DNA from: Hyphomonadaceae bacterium UBA2389
GTDB taxonomy: Bacteria > Pseudomonadota > Alphaproteobacteria > Caulobacterales > Aquidulcibacteraceae
NCBI GenBank assembly: GCA_002343395.1
Contig: DDSN01000054.1
Span: forward strand, 40,208-58,520
Direction of reading: 5' to 3'
DNA: 18,313 bases
The position numbers and the translations under genes are program-made. Below the pieces are notes generated by a model. It made no database searches and was not told the origin of the DNA. It saw only the letters and a program-made list of their open reading frames with translations. Of the stretch, positions 7,543 to 14,631 are shown piece by piece; the stretch's first letter is position 1; each line of letters opens with the position of its first letter.

Positions 7543-7944
7543 CTATAACTGCTGCGCGACGGCGGCGTGGATGAGGCCGGCGCCGACCAGCACATAGGCC
7601 GCCCAGGTCAGCAGCACGCCGAGCGAGCGGCCAAGGTTCAGCATGCCGCTGTTGAGGCCGAACCCATGCAGCAATCTACCCGCTGTTAACGATCCGCCCG
7701 CCGCGTGCAGCAGCCACAGCGGCGAACCTTCAAAAAGCGATAACAGAACGATGCCGACGAGGCCTGCCGGGATATACTCGGCGGCGTTGGCATGCGCCCT
7801 GACGGCGCGCGCGAAGTCCTGGTTGCCGGCGTCCCCCAACGCGATCTTGTGGTGGCGCCGCCCCATGACCACTACCACTGCGAGGACCAGCAGGATCAGT
7901 ATGTTCACGCCGGCATAGAGCGCGGCGACTTCCAAGCGCAGCAT
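7543..7944 (-). CDS. MAPEG family membrane protein
   Basis: A 133-residue integral membrane protein with four hydrophobic segments: about 8-28, 56-70, 74-90 with a weaker helix, and 105-130. The MAPEG pattern is clear: a helix ending in MGRRHH, then NQDFARAVRAHANAAEYIPAGLV (about 41-63), where the RAHANAAEY segment is the conserved glutathione-site region, and RLLHGFGL later. MAPEG proteins include glutathione transferases of the membrane; bacterial YecN-like members are poorly characterised, so no substrate can be named. The ATG at 7944 has GGGAG a short distance upstream. The RelA/SpoT-domain gene begins 30 bases downstream on the same strand and could be on the same transcript, although base composition changes between the two. 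Confidence 0.87.
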   Translation of the reverse strand: MLRLEVAALYAGVNILILLVLAVVVVMGRRHHKIALGDAGNQDFARAVRAHANAAEYIPAGLVGIVLLSLFEGSPLWLLHAAGGSLTAGRLLHGFGLNSGMLNLGRSLGVLLTWAAYVLVGAGLIHAAVAQQL

Positions 7945-8061
7945 GGTGAAATCTCCCTCGCATCGTCTTCAGCGCGACCAAGGGCGGCCTGTCAATCATT
8001 TGTTTTGCTTTCGGAAACCGCGTGTTCATCGCGCTCAGGCATAGTGAGCCCATACAACGTG

Positions 8062-8250
8062 ATGCCTCGAAGGCACGGGATGGGTGGTTTGGACGACGCG
8101 GGTTTCATCGGCGTCGCTTGGGCGATGATCGCGGCGGTCGCGGGCGGAGGCCTGGCGGTCGCCGCGATGACGCTCGCGCGCAATGTACGCTTCCTGGATC
8201 GCCTTGAGTTCGACGGCGGTTACAACGCGCTCGCCCACGTCACGGATTAA
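8062..8250 (+). CDS. Possible small single-helix membrane protein
   Basis: A 62-residue open frame containing one strongly hydrophobic stretch (FIGVAWAMIAAVAGGGLAVA) flanked by DD and RN residues and followed by a charged C-terminal tail. I recognise no family. ATG 8080 has GAAGG about 6 bases upstream and may be the better start, giving 56 residues; ATG 8062 has no clear ribosome binding site. The opposite strand is also open over 7992-8183 but encodes a low-complexity Ala/Pro-rich product, so the plus strand is the better candidate. If it is not a gene, the 360 bases between the MAPEG gene and the lipoprotein hold only the promoters of those two divergent genes. Confidence 0.35.
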   Translation: MPRRHGMGGLDDAGFIGVAWAMIAAVAGGGLAVAAMTLARNVRFLDRLEFDGGYNALAHVTD

Positions 8251-8304
8251 TTTGCGTCAAAGCCGCGGCGTCACGCTATGCTCCGGAAATCACGGAGGAT
8301 GGCG

Positions 8305-8799
8305 ATGCGAATTCAAGCGCAACTGATGGCGGCGGCTTTGGTGCTGGCGGCTTGCGGCCAGAACGCTGACAAGGGCGAAGCACCGCCCGCTGCTCCAGAG
8401 GCGCCGAACGCGATATCGCTCAGCATAGAAGCAGGCCGTTACGGCGTGATGCTCTCCCAGATCCATAGCCTGACCGCGGATCGCTCCGGCGCGGGCGAGG
8501 CCGACAATAGCGACCCGCGTGAGATCGCCCGCCGCCTGCGCGAGGCAGTGTGGGAGTACAACATGGAGCGCTCAAGCCTCTGCGGTCGGGGGTTGTTCGC
8601 GGACTTATCCTGCGGGCCGGCGTTCATGCCCGTGTGGCTTGGCGAGCCTTCGGACGTCGCCCCCACCCTGGAAGAACTGCAAACGAGGTCGGGCGCAGTC
8701 GGCGAGGAAGTGATGCGCTTTTGGAACGCCGTGTGCGCCGATGCGCGCATCAGGGAGACAGACGAGGAAGCGCGCGATTACGTCTGCGCGATCGAGTAG
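8305..8799 (+). CDS. Putative lipoprotein, unknown function
   Basis: A 164-residue protein with a lipoprotein signal: a short basic start, hydrophobic core, and lipobox VLAAC with lipid-modified Cys17, so it should be exported and anchored to a membrane. A Pro/Ala-rich linker (about 21-36) follows. The mature domain has four cysteines (93, 103, 144, 161), which could form two disulfides in the periplasm. I recognise no family. GGAGG at 8294-8298 sits 6 bases before the ATG at 8305, which decides the start; the ATG at 8299 is too close to it. The gene appears monocistronic: upstream is the doubtful small ORF, and its TAG stop abuts the stop of the convergent methyltransferase. Confidence 0.72.
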   Translation: MRIQAQLMAAALVLAACGQNADKGEAPPAAPEAPNAISLSIEAGRYGVMLSQIHSLTADRSGAGEADNSDPREIARRLREAVWEYNMERSSLCGRGLFADLSCGPAFMPVWLGEPSDVAPTLEELQTRSGAVGEEVMRFWNAVCADARIRETDEEARDYVCAIE

Positions 8800-9444
8800 C
8801 TATCGCAGCCGCCAAACAGCGGCGCGCTTGACCTCGGCATCCTCCAGGGCGCGTGTGACGGGTATGTCATAGGCGGCGACCTGCTCAAGTTTGTGTTTGG
8901 GCAGGTAGGTTCGGCCCGGATCGCCGATGAGAACGGTTCTGCCTTGCCCGTGTAGGGCTTCGATCCACGCAAGCACGCGCGGCGCGAGATCGCGATCATA
9001 GAAGAGGTCGCCGACCAGGATCACGTCGTGGGGAACTTCGGCGCCGATGAGATCGGCCTGGGTTGTGTCAATGGCGACGTCATTGAGCGCGGCGTTGAGG
9101 CGCGCGGCATGCGCGGCGAAGGCGTCAATGTCGGCGGCGAGCGCGGCGCGCGCGCCGGCCTTCACCGCCGCGATAGCGACCAACCCCGAGCCCGACGCCA
9201 TGTCGAGCACGCTGCGTGCGCGGACGACCTCGTGATGATCGAGCGCGTAGCGCGCCAGCGCCTGGCCCCCGGCCCAAGCGAACGCCCAAAACGGCGGCGG
9301 AAGACCGAGCTCGCCGAGCTGCTCTTCCGTGAGCTCCCACAACGCGACCGCATCGTCGGCGAGGTGGAGTTTCAACTCCGGCACATGGCTCGGCGCCAGC
9401 ACGCGAGTATTCTCACGGATGAAGGCGGGAACGTCGTCGATCAC
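8800..9444 (-). CDS. ETFB lysine methyltransferase-like (METTL20 family) SAM-dependent methyltransferase
   Basis: A 214-residue class I methyltransferase. SAM motif I is VLDMASGSGLVAIAA at 79-93; the post-I acidic residues are in AADID (103-107). Family-specific features are PPFWAFAWAGGQALARY (49-65), GDLFYD (145-150) in the motif IV position, and IGDPGRTYLP (173-182). These match the METTL20/ETFBKMT group, which trimethylates lysines next to the recognition loop of electron-transfer flavoprotein beta and has bacterial members in alphaproteobacteria. The GTG at 9444 overlaps the stop of a 28-codon ORF as GTGA and yields the expected N-terminus (VIDDVPAFIRENT). ATG 9465 and GTG 9477 are longer alternatives with no better ribosome binding site. 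The target protein is inferred from family, not shown here. Confidence 0.82.
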   Translation of the reverse strand: MIDDVPAFIRENTRVLAPSHVPELKLHLADDAVALWELTEEQLGELGLPPPFWAFAWAGGQALARYALDHHEVVRARSVLDMASGSGLVAIAAVKAGARAALAADIDAFAAHAARLNAALNDVAIDTTQADLIGAEVPHDVILVGDLFYDRDLAPRVLAWIEALHGQGRTVLIGDPGRTYLPKHKLEQVAAYDIPVTRALEDAEVKRAAVWRLR

Positions 9445-9527
9445 GCGGGCGCCGCGCACAGCCATTCGCCCGCCCACTCTTCGGGCGTGAACACGTCCTT
9501 CGTATCAATGCGCGTGACCGCTGGCAT
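9441..9527 (-). CDS. 28-residue small ORF overlapping the methyltransferase start
   Basis: An ATG at 9527 is preceded by AGAGG with about 7 bases spacing, a good ribosome binding site, and the frame closes after 28 residues with a TGA overlapping the GTG start of the methyltransferase (GTGA). The peptide contains DTKDVFTPEEWAGEW, which looks like real protein sequence rather than an out-of-frame shadow. The methyltransferase itself has no good ribosome binding site at its GTG, so this small ORF may deliver ribosomes to it. It could be a functional microprotein, a regulatory leader, or the N-terminal remnant of a longer gene that has been truncated. I do not recognise a family with certainty. 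Confidence 0.5.
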   Translation of the reverse strand: MPAVTRIDTKDVFTPEEWAGEWLCAAPA

Positions 9528-9572
9528 TGCCCACCTCTAGCATGGCTGTGAAGGACGCGCCCGGCGGATTTT

Positions 9573-10991
9573 TCAGTCGTCTGAGCGCAAAACAAGGTAG
9601 CCGCTTGGCCAGCGTTCAATCCGCACGCCGGCGGGGTCAGCCGAGATGCCGAGTTCGGCGAGGAGGTCTTGGTCACTGGCGCTGAGCACATCGCCCTCGG
9701 CGCGACGAACATGCTCGAACCAGCCCAGAACCGGGCATGCGTCGCTATGCGTTGCCTCGGCGGCTTGCGCGAAACGCGATTCCGGGAGCCCCGACGCTTG
9801 CGCGTACAAGAAGCTCGGTGCGCCCGCGACGCGTATGCCGCCATCCGGGCAGTCAGCCGCAAGCGCGCGCACCCGCGCCGCGCCGCGCCAAACGGGTTCG
9901 CTTCGCAGAAAATTTCGGCTTTGAACAAACCCAGCCGCCGCCGTGGCCGCGAGGAGTGCAATGGTCGCGACGCTTGCCCAACGCCGCCGCTCACGCGCGA
10001 ATTCGCGCGCGAGCATGACAAGAACAACGATCAGCGCGGGCGCTCCGATCAACCAGTACCGCCCGTTAATGATCGGTGTTTTGAGCGACGCCGCCAGCGG
10101 GAGCGCAACGAACAACACTGCCGTTACTCCGAAGGCGACAAAAAGCGGACGGGCGCGCGGAAGCGCGACGGCGCCTATTCCGAGGATAAGCGCGAGCGGC
10201 GCCAGCATCAGGCCAGGACCGACAGCGAGACTGCGCACATACCAAAATGCCTCGCGCACCGAGGCGTTCGAGAATTCGATCCACGCCACATTGCCCAGAC
10301 GCCCGTAGGCGCTCGCGAGCCAAAGCGCGAACGCCGCGACGGTCGCGAAGCCGAGAGCGAAGCCAGCCTCCCGCAACTCCTTGCGTTTGCTGAGGAGGCC
10401 ATGCGCCACCAGTCCCGCCGCAAGACACCCGGCGAACAACGCTGTATAAACATGTGTGAGGGCTGACAGCACGCCGAGGGTCGCGAAAAGGCGCGGCCGC
10501 GCGCGTGCGCCGTCTTCGCCGAGCGCGAGGGCGGCGAGCCAGCTCAACGCGAAGGCGAGGCACAAACCGATAAAGTAGGCGCGTCCCTCTTGAAAATAGA
10601 AGAAGACTGGACCGCTGAGCGCCAACGCCGCCAACGCCGCCAGAGTCAATCCGGTGCGTTGCGTCGTACGCAACAAAAGCGCCGCCGTCGCCAGGAGCGC
10701 TAACCCGTTCAGCGCCAGGATCGCCGCGTGGGGCGCCCCGACCAACGCCCGCACGGCGCGGAGCAGCGCGAAATACAATGGCGGATTTGAATCGCCCGTG
10801 ATGCGGGCGAGGCTTTCGCCGGCGGAAACCCCAGGATCGCTGGCCCACAGCGAATAAAGCTCATCGATCCAGAGCCCCATTAGCGGCGCCGCCGCTGCTT
10901 GCGCCCAGGTCAGCATCGCCAATGCGCCGATCGCGAGTCCCCAGGCCAATGCTGGCTTGGCAGTCGTGTGCAGCATTCGTTCGAAGATCAT
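9573..10991 (-). CDS. GT-C (GT39/ArnT-like) membrane glycosyltransferase
   Basis: A 472-residue multi-spanning membrane protein with some ten hydrophobic helices. After the first helix, the first periplasmic loop has LWIDELYSLW with Asp43-Glu44, the acidic pair typical of GT-C glycosyltransferases using polyprenyl-phosphate sugars; GDSNPPLYFALLR (66-78) and FYFQEGRAYF are further family landmarks. A soluble C-terminal domain (about 370-472) ends in RIERWPSGYLVLR. The ATG at 10991 has GAGAGG about 6 bases upstream, so it is preferred to the start 63 bases further up. It is transcribed away from the polyprenyl-phosphate sugar synthase at 11177, which could make its donor; acceptor (lipid A, O-antigen or protein) is unknown. 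Confidence 0.8.
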   Translation of the reverse strand: MIFERMLHTTAKPALAWGLAIGALAMLTWAQAAAAPLMGLWIDELYSLWASDPGVSAGESLARITGDSNPPLYFALLRAVRALVGAPHAAILALNGLALLATAALLLRTTQRTGLTLAALAALALSGPVFFYFQEGRAYFIGLCLAFALSWLAALALGEDGARARPRLFATLGVLSALTHVYTALFAGCLAAGLVAHGLLSKRKELREAGFALGFATVAAFALWLASAYGRLGNVAWIEFSNASVREAFWYVRSLAVGPGLMLAPLALILGIGAVALPRARPLFVAFGVTAVLFVALPLAASLKTPIINGRYWLIGAPALIVVLVMLAREFARERRRWASVATIALLAATAAAGFVQSRNFLRSEPVWRGAARVRALAADCPDGGIRVAGAPSFLYAQASGLPESRFAQAAEATHSDACPVLGWFEHVRRAEGDVLSASDQDLLAELGISADPAGVRIERWPSGYLVLRSDD

Positions 10992-11176
10992 TGGCGGCCT
11001 CTCGCAAGACGCGCGCCCATTTACGCTTAACGGCGCGGCGCTAGAAGCGATCATTCACCCTTAATTCGCCTGCCGCCGCGCTAGTTTTCGGTCCGGATTG
11101 GTGAAACGCGGCGTAGCCGCTTGATGCAAACGTCGGCGCCGCCTACAGCACCATGTGAAAGTTGAGGGTGCGTCTT

Positions 11177-12328
11177 GTGACCGTGCGCGCGGAAAGAGCG
11201 GAACAAAGTCCGGCAGCGGAGCCTGCAAGCGGCGTCGAGCTGTCTGTGGTCGTGCCGACCTTTAACGAAGCCGGCAATGTCAGCGAACTCGCGCGGTTGC
11301 TTGATCTGACGCTGAGCGGAGTTGCTTGGGAAGTCGTTTTCGTCGACGACGACAGCAAGGACGGCACGCTTGACGAATTGGCCGCCTTGGCGCGCCGCGA
11401 TCCTCGTGTGCGCTATATTCATCGCATCGGGCGGCGCGGGTTATCGACGGCGGTGGTTGAAGGCGTGCTTTCCACCAACGCGCCTTATGTCGCCGTGATG
11501 GACGCTGACCTCCAGCATGATGAGACGTTGCTGCCGCGCATGTTGGCGGCGCTGAAGGCGGGCCAGGGCGATGTCGCGGTCGGCTCGCGTTACGTCGACG
11601 GCGGCGGCGTTGGCGCATGGGACAAACAACGCCTGCGCGCCAGTCAGCTCGCGACGCGGGCCGCGGGAATCGTGGCGCGCGCCAAGCTCACCGATCCGAT
11701 GAGCGGTTTCTTCATGATCGAGCGCGTCGCGTTCATGAGCGCGGTGCGGCGCATTTCCGGCCAAGGGTTCAAGATTTTGCTCGACGTCTTGGCGTCGTCC
11801 GAACAGCCGCTGAAAGTCGTGGAGCTTCCCTACACGTTTCGCACCCGCCAACAGGGCGAGAGCAAGCTCGATACAATGGTCATCTGGGAGTACGGCGTGC
11901 TCCTGCTCGACAAGATGTTTGGGCAGTACGTTCCCGTGCGCTTCCTTTTGTTCATGATGGTGGGCGGCGCGGGGGTGGTCGTTCACATGGGCGTTCTCGC
12001 CGCGCTTCAGTCACAACTTGGATTTCTCACAGCGCAGGCGAGCGCGACCGTCGTGGCGATGACGTTCAATTTCTTCGTCAACAATATGCTGACCTATCGC
12101 GACCGGCGCTTGCGCGGCGCCTGGGGCGTTCTGCGTGGGCTATTGGCGTTCTACGCGGTGTGCTCGATCGGTGCGATCGCGAACGTCGGCATCGCCGACT
12201 TCCTGTTCCAGCCGGAGAACCACACGGTCGTCTCCGGAAATTGGTTCCTGTCCGGACTTGCCGGAATTCTCGTTGGCGCGGTGTGGAACTATGGCGCCAG
12301 CGCGGTATTTACCTGGCGCCAGAAATAG
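11177..12328 (+). CDS. GT2 polyprenyl-phosphate sugar synthase fused to GtrA membrane domain
   Basis: A 383-residue fusion. Residues about 20-250 are a DPM1-like GT2 domain: VVVPTFNEAGN (24-34), FVDDDSKDGT (55-64), MDADLQHDE (108-116, the metal-binding DAD), TDPMSGFF (172-179) and QQGESKL (225-231). Residues about 255-381 are a GtrA-type four-helix membrane domain ending in WNYGASAVFTWR. Such proteins load a sugar onto undecaprenyl phosphate, and the GtrA part is thought to help flip or anchor the product. GAGGG at 11164-11168 lies 8 bases before the GTG at 11177, which is preferred to TTG 11162. A weak promoter candidate is TTGATG (11121) and TACAGC (11144) with 17-base spacing. The Crp/Fnr gene follows 16 bases after its stop. 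Confidence 0.87.
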   Translation: MTVRAERAEQSPAAEPASGVELSVVVPTFNEAGNVSELARLLDLTLSGVAWEVVFVDDDSKDGTLDELAALARRDPRVRYIHRIGRRGLSTAVVEGVLSTNAPYVAVMDADLQHDETLLPRMLAALKAGQGDVAVGSRYVDGGGVGAWDKQRLRASQLATRAAGIVARAKLTDPMSGFFMIERVAFMSAVRRISGQGFKILLDVLASSEQPLKVVELPYTFRTRQQGESKLDTMVIWEYGVLLLDKMFGQYVPVRFLLFMMVGGAGVVVHMGVLAALQSQLGFLTAQASATVVAMTFNFFVNNMLTYRDRRLRGAWGVLRGLLAFYAVCSIGAIANVGIADFLFQPENHTVVSGNWFLSGLAGILVGAVWNYGASAVFTWRQK

Positions 12329-12344
12329 CGCTAACCCAGCGGTT

Positions 12345-12974
12345 GTGAGCCAAGACGTACTTTCGGGAATAGCGGCAGCCGCCGGTGGTCAGTCTGTGCA
12401 TGCGCGCGCTGGCGACGTCTTGTTTCGGACCAACGATCCCTGCCGCGGCTTCATCGCGCTCAAGCGCGGTGCGGTCAAAGTCGCGCTCACCTCGGCGGCT
12501 GGGCGGGAGGTGGTGCTCTACCGGGTGCGCCCAGGCGAAATCTGCCTGCAAACCTTTTCGTGTCTGACCCAGGGCAAGCCCTATGCCGCCGAGGGCGTCG
12601 CAGAGGAGGAGGTCGACGCGCTGCTCATTTCCCCGGGCATGTTCAATCAGCTGATGCGCGACAGCGACCCGTTCCGCGCCGCCGTGCTGAACTCAATCGC
12701 GAGCCGTTTCGCCGATTTCGAGCAGGTGGTGGAGACGCTGGCGTTCTCAGGCTTGGAGCAGCGTGTGGCGGCGGCGCTCCTGCGGCTCGCGGACGCGCGC
12801 GGGGCCGTCCACGTCACGCATGAGGCGTTGGCTGCTGAAATCGGTTCGGCGCGCGAGGCGGTAAGCCGTCAACTCGGATTGTTCGCGCGCCAGGGCTTGG
12901 TGGCGCTCGCGCGCGGGCGGGTGGATATCCAACGCCGCGACGCCCTGTCGCGCTTGGCCGAAGCGCCAGTGTGA
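12345..12974 (+). CDS. Crp/Fnr family transcriptional regulator with three N-terminal-domain cysteines
   Basis: A 209-residue regulator with an N-terminal cyclic-nucleotide-binding-type beta-roll (about 15-125: RAGDVLFRTNDPCRGFIALKRG in consecutive pieces, then GREVVLYRVRPGEICLQTFSC), a linking helix, and a C-terminal winged helix whose recognition region is LAAEIGSAREAVSRQLG (162-178). Cys33, Cys67 and Cys73 lie in the sensor domain. There is no N-terminal FNR-type cysteine cluster, so an Fe-S oxygen sensor of the FNR kind is unlikely; thiol redox sensing is an inference. The GTG at 12345 is the best available start and has only a weak ribosome site; the gene is 16 bases from the preceding stop, so read-through from the glycosyltransferase is possible. 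The DUF2892 gene 61 bases downstream is the likely partner or target. Confidence 0.85.
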   Translation: MSQDVLSGIAAAAGGQSVHARAGDVLFRTNDPCRGFIALKRGAVKVALTSAAGREVVLYRVRPGEICLQTFSCLTQGKPYAAEGVAEEEVDALLISPGMFNQLMRDSDPFRAAVLNSIASRFADFEQVVETLAFSGLEQRVAAALLRLADARGAVHVTHEALAAEIGSAREAVSRQLGLFARQGLVALARGRVDIQRRDALSRLAEAPV

Positions 12975-13035
12975 TCTCGTCACAGACGCGCGTCCCATCT
13001 CGGCGCATCGTTCGCTCATTGAGGAGGACGAACCG

Positions 13036-13230
13036 ATGAAGACCAATGAAGGAGCCGTTGACCGGGTTTTGCGCGTGATTGTCGGCGCTGGCGTATTGTC
13101 GCTTGCGTTTGTCGGCCCGCAAACGCCCTGGGCCTATCTTGGCGCCATTCCGCTGATCACAGGCCTCGTGGGCTTCTGCCCAGCGTATGCGCTCTTCGGC
13201 ATCAATACGTGCGGCGTGAAGCGCGGCTAG
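13036..13230 (+). CDS. DUF2892 (YgaP-like transmembrane domain) small membrane protein
   Basis: A 64-residue protein with two hydrophobic segments (about 12-27 and 32-50) and the characteristic ending GFCPAYALFGINTCG, giving Cys48 and Cys59. It matches the DUF2892 family, which occurs alone or fused to rhodanese (YgaP) and is associated with sulfur or thiol handling at the inner membrane. GAGGAGG at 13021-13027 lies 8 bases before the ATG, a near-ideal ribosome binding site. It follows the Crp/Fnr gene on the same strand and probably belongs to its regulon. Its stop is 5 bases from the stop of the convergent ArsR-type gene. No rhodanese gene is in the window. Confidence 0.85.
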   Translation: MKTNEGAVDRVLRVIVGAGVLSLAFVGPQTPWAYLGAIPLITGLVGFCPAYALFGINTCGVKRG

Positions 13231-13235
13231 CCCGC

Positions 13236-13937
13236 TTAGGGCGCGGCGTCTTCCGGAAACGCGAACACGCGGCGTAGGCCAGCTTCGCCGATGCGGGTGA
13301 AATCGAGTACGCGGCTGCCGCGTTTCTGGGTGACCCAGCCACGGTCGAAGATGACATCGAGAATGGCCGCGCCCAGCGCACCTGCGAGATGGTGGCGGCG
13401 AACGCTCCAATCGAGGCACGAGCGGCAAAGGGGACGTGCGCCCTTCTCGATGTCATCGAGATCGACGCCGAACGTCTGCACCTTGATGCGGCCAAGCTTG
13501 GTGAGGGTGTAGGTGTTTTCTGGGCCGGGCTGGATCCATTTATTGTGGATGAAGGCCTCGAACAGCGCGACGCCGAGTTCGCCGGCGAGATGGTCGTAGC
13601 AGATGCGTGCGCGCCGGAGCGCCGGTTCCTTGGGGCCGGGGCGCGAGCGCAGCGCCTTGGCGCGCGCGGCCACGCCCATGAGCGTTTCAAGCAAACGTGC
13701 GACATCGGCGTCGGCCAAGCGGTAATAGCGATGTCGTCCTTGCGCCTCGACCGCAACCAGCCCCGCGTCGGCAAGTTTCGCCAAATGCGAACTTGCGGTT
13801 TGTTTTGTCACTCCCGCTTCGAGCGCGAGTTCGCTGGCCGTCAACGCGGCGCCGTTCAGGAGCGCTGAGAGCATGTTGGCGCGCGCGGGATCGCCGACCA
13901 TCGCGGCGATGGCGGCGATGTTCGGTCCGTCCCTCAT
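13236..13937 (-). CDS. ArsR-type winged-helix transcriptional regulator with C-terminal sensor-like domain
   Basis: A 233-residue regulator. The N-terminal 95 residues are an ArsR/SmtB winged helix: IAAMVGDPARANMLSALLNG, LTASELALEAGVTKQTASSHLAKL (helix-turn-helix, in two parts) and GRHRYYRLAD in the wing. The C-terminal part has RARICYDHLAGELGVAL and, later, RPLCRSCLDWSVRRHHLAGALGAA, a layout common to a large uncharacterised alphaproteobacterial branch; the CRSC cysteine pair could bind metal or a reactive ligand, but the classical ArsR metal box is not evident. The ATG at 13937 has GAGG 8 bases upstream. Its upstream region carries a perfect palindrome over a predicted -10 element, suggesting autorepression. 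No obvious transporter or oxidoreductase target is next to it. Confidence 0.82.
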   Translation of the reverse strand: MRDGPNIAAIAAMVGDPARANMLSALLNGAALTASELALEAGVTKQTASSHLAKLADAGLVAVEAQGRHRYYRLADADVARLLETLMGVAARAKALRSRPGPKEPALRRARICYDHLAGELGVALFEAFIHNKWIQPGPENTYTLTKLGRIKVQTFGVDLDDIEKGARPLCRSCLDWSVRRHHLAGALGAAILDVIFDRGWVTQKRGSRVLDFTRIGEAGLRRVFAFPEDAAP

Positions 13938-13951
13938 TGCGCAATCCTCAT

Positions 13952-13971
13952 GGTTCGATCGTAATCGAACC
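13952..13971 (-). promoter_or_regulatory. Probable ArsR-type operator overlapping the promoter -10
   Basis: GGTTCGAT-CGTA-ATCGAACC is a perfect inverted repeat with 8-base arms and a 4-base centre. On the minus strand TTGCGG (13981-13986) and TACGAT (13958-13963) are spaced by 17 bases and would serve as -35 and -10, so the -10 lies in the middle of the palindrome. Its position 15 bases upstream of the regulator's ATG fits autorepression by promoter occlusion. The repeat is seen; binding by this regulator is inferred. Confidence 0.65.
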
Positions 13972-14005
13972 GTCACATTGCCGCAAGCGGGCGCCGGAAG
14001 CGCTT

Positions 14006-14629
14006 CTAAATCTTGGAGTTTTCCGGCGTCTGGGTGTCCGTCACACGCCATAAATGCCACGCAGCTGCGCTGCGCCAGGGCGCCCAGCGTTCGCCATAGG
14101 CGCCGAGTTCCTTTGGCGTGAATGTGCGCTTGTAGAGTTTTTCCGCGCCCTTGCGTACGCCGAGATCGTCGATGGGCAGCACGTCGGGGCGCCCGAGCGT
14201 GAAGATCAAATACATCTCCACGGTCCAACGCCCGACCCCGCGCGCGGCTGTCAGCCGTTCGATAATCTCCGCGTCAGGCAAGCGGACCAAGGCGCGCGCA
14301 GGGGGGATGACCCCATCGAGGCGCTTCTGCGCGACATCCTTCAGCGCGGCTGTTTTTTGACGCGAGAGGCCGGCGGAGCGCAGCAGGTCGTCCGGCGCGT
14401 TGATCAGGTCTTCGGGGTCGGGATGGTCCTTGCCGGGAAACAGCGCGAGCACACGCCCGTGTATGGTAGCGGCGGCCTTGCCAGAAAGCTGCTGGTACAC
14501 AACCGAGCGCACAAGCGCGCGATAAGGATCCTTGCTCTTTTCGAACTTGGTCGGAAACGCCTCGTGCTTGGGCACCACGCGGGCAAAGCGCCGGCAAACT
14601 TTCGCAAGATGTTTTTCCGCCTCGCCCAC
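14006..14629 (-). CDS. AlkA-like DNA-3-methyladenine glycosylase (HhH-GPD family)
   Basis: A 207-residue base-excision repair enzyme that removes alkylated purines. It has LVRSVVYQQLSGKAAATIHGR (39-59, in two parts), the entry helix of the family, then the helix-hairpin-helix and GPD region LTAARGVGRWTVEMYLIF (126-143) and LPIDDLGVRKG (151-161) with probable catalytic Asp155. The length is that of the short AlkA-like form, lacking the N-terminal domain of E. coli AlkA. No Fe-S cluster cysteines are present. The GTG at 14629 starts 2 bases after the ubiA stop and uses GGAGA at the ubiA end as its ribosome site, so it is coupled to ubiA. The specificity within the glycosylase superfamily is inferred. 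Confidence 0.85.
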   Translation of the reverse strand: MGEAEKHLAKVCRRFARVVPKHEAFPTKFEKSKDPYRALVRSVVYQQLSGKAAATIHGRVLALFPGKDHPDPEDLINAPDDLLRSAGLSRQKTAALKDVAQKRLDGVIPPARALVRLPDAEIIERLTAARGVGRWTVEMYLIFTLGRPDVLPIDDLGVRKGAEKLYKRTFTPKELGAYGERWAPWRSAAAWHLWRVTDTQTPENSKI

Positions 14630-14631
14630 GG

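Noticed and set aside
13997..14006. GAAGCGCTTC palindrome at the end of the AlkA-like gene
   Set aside because: Only ten bases, overlaps the stop codon, no T-tract; not convincing as a terminator.
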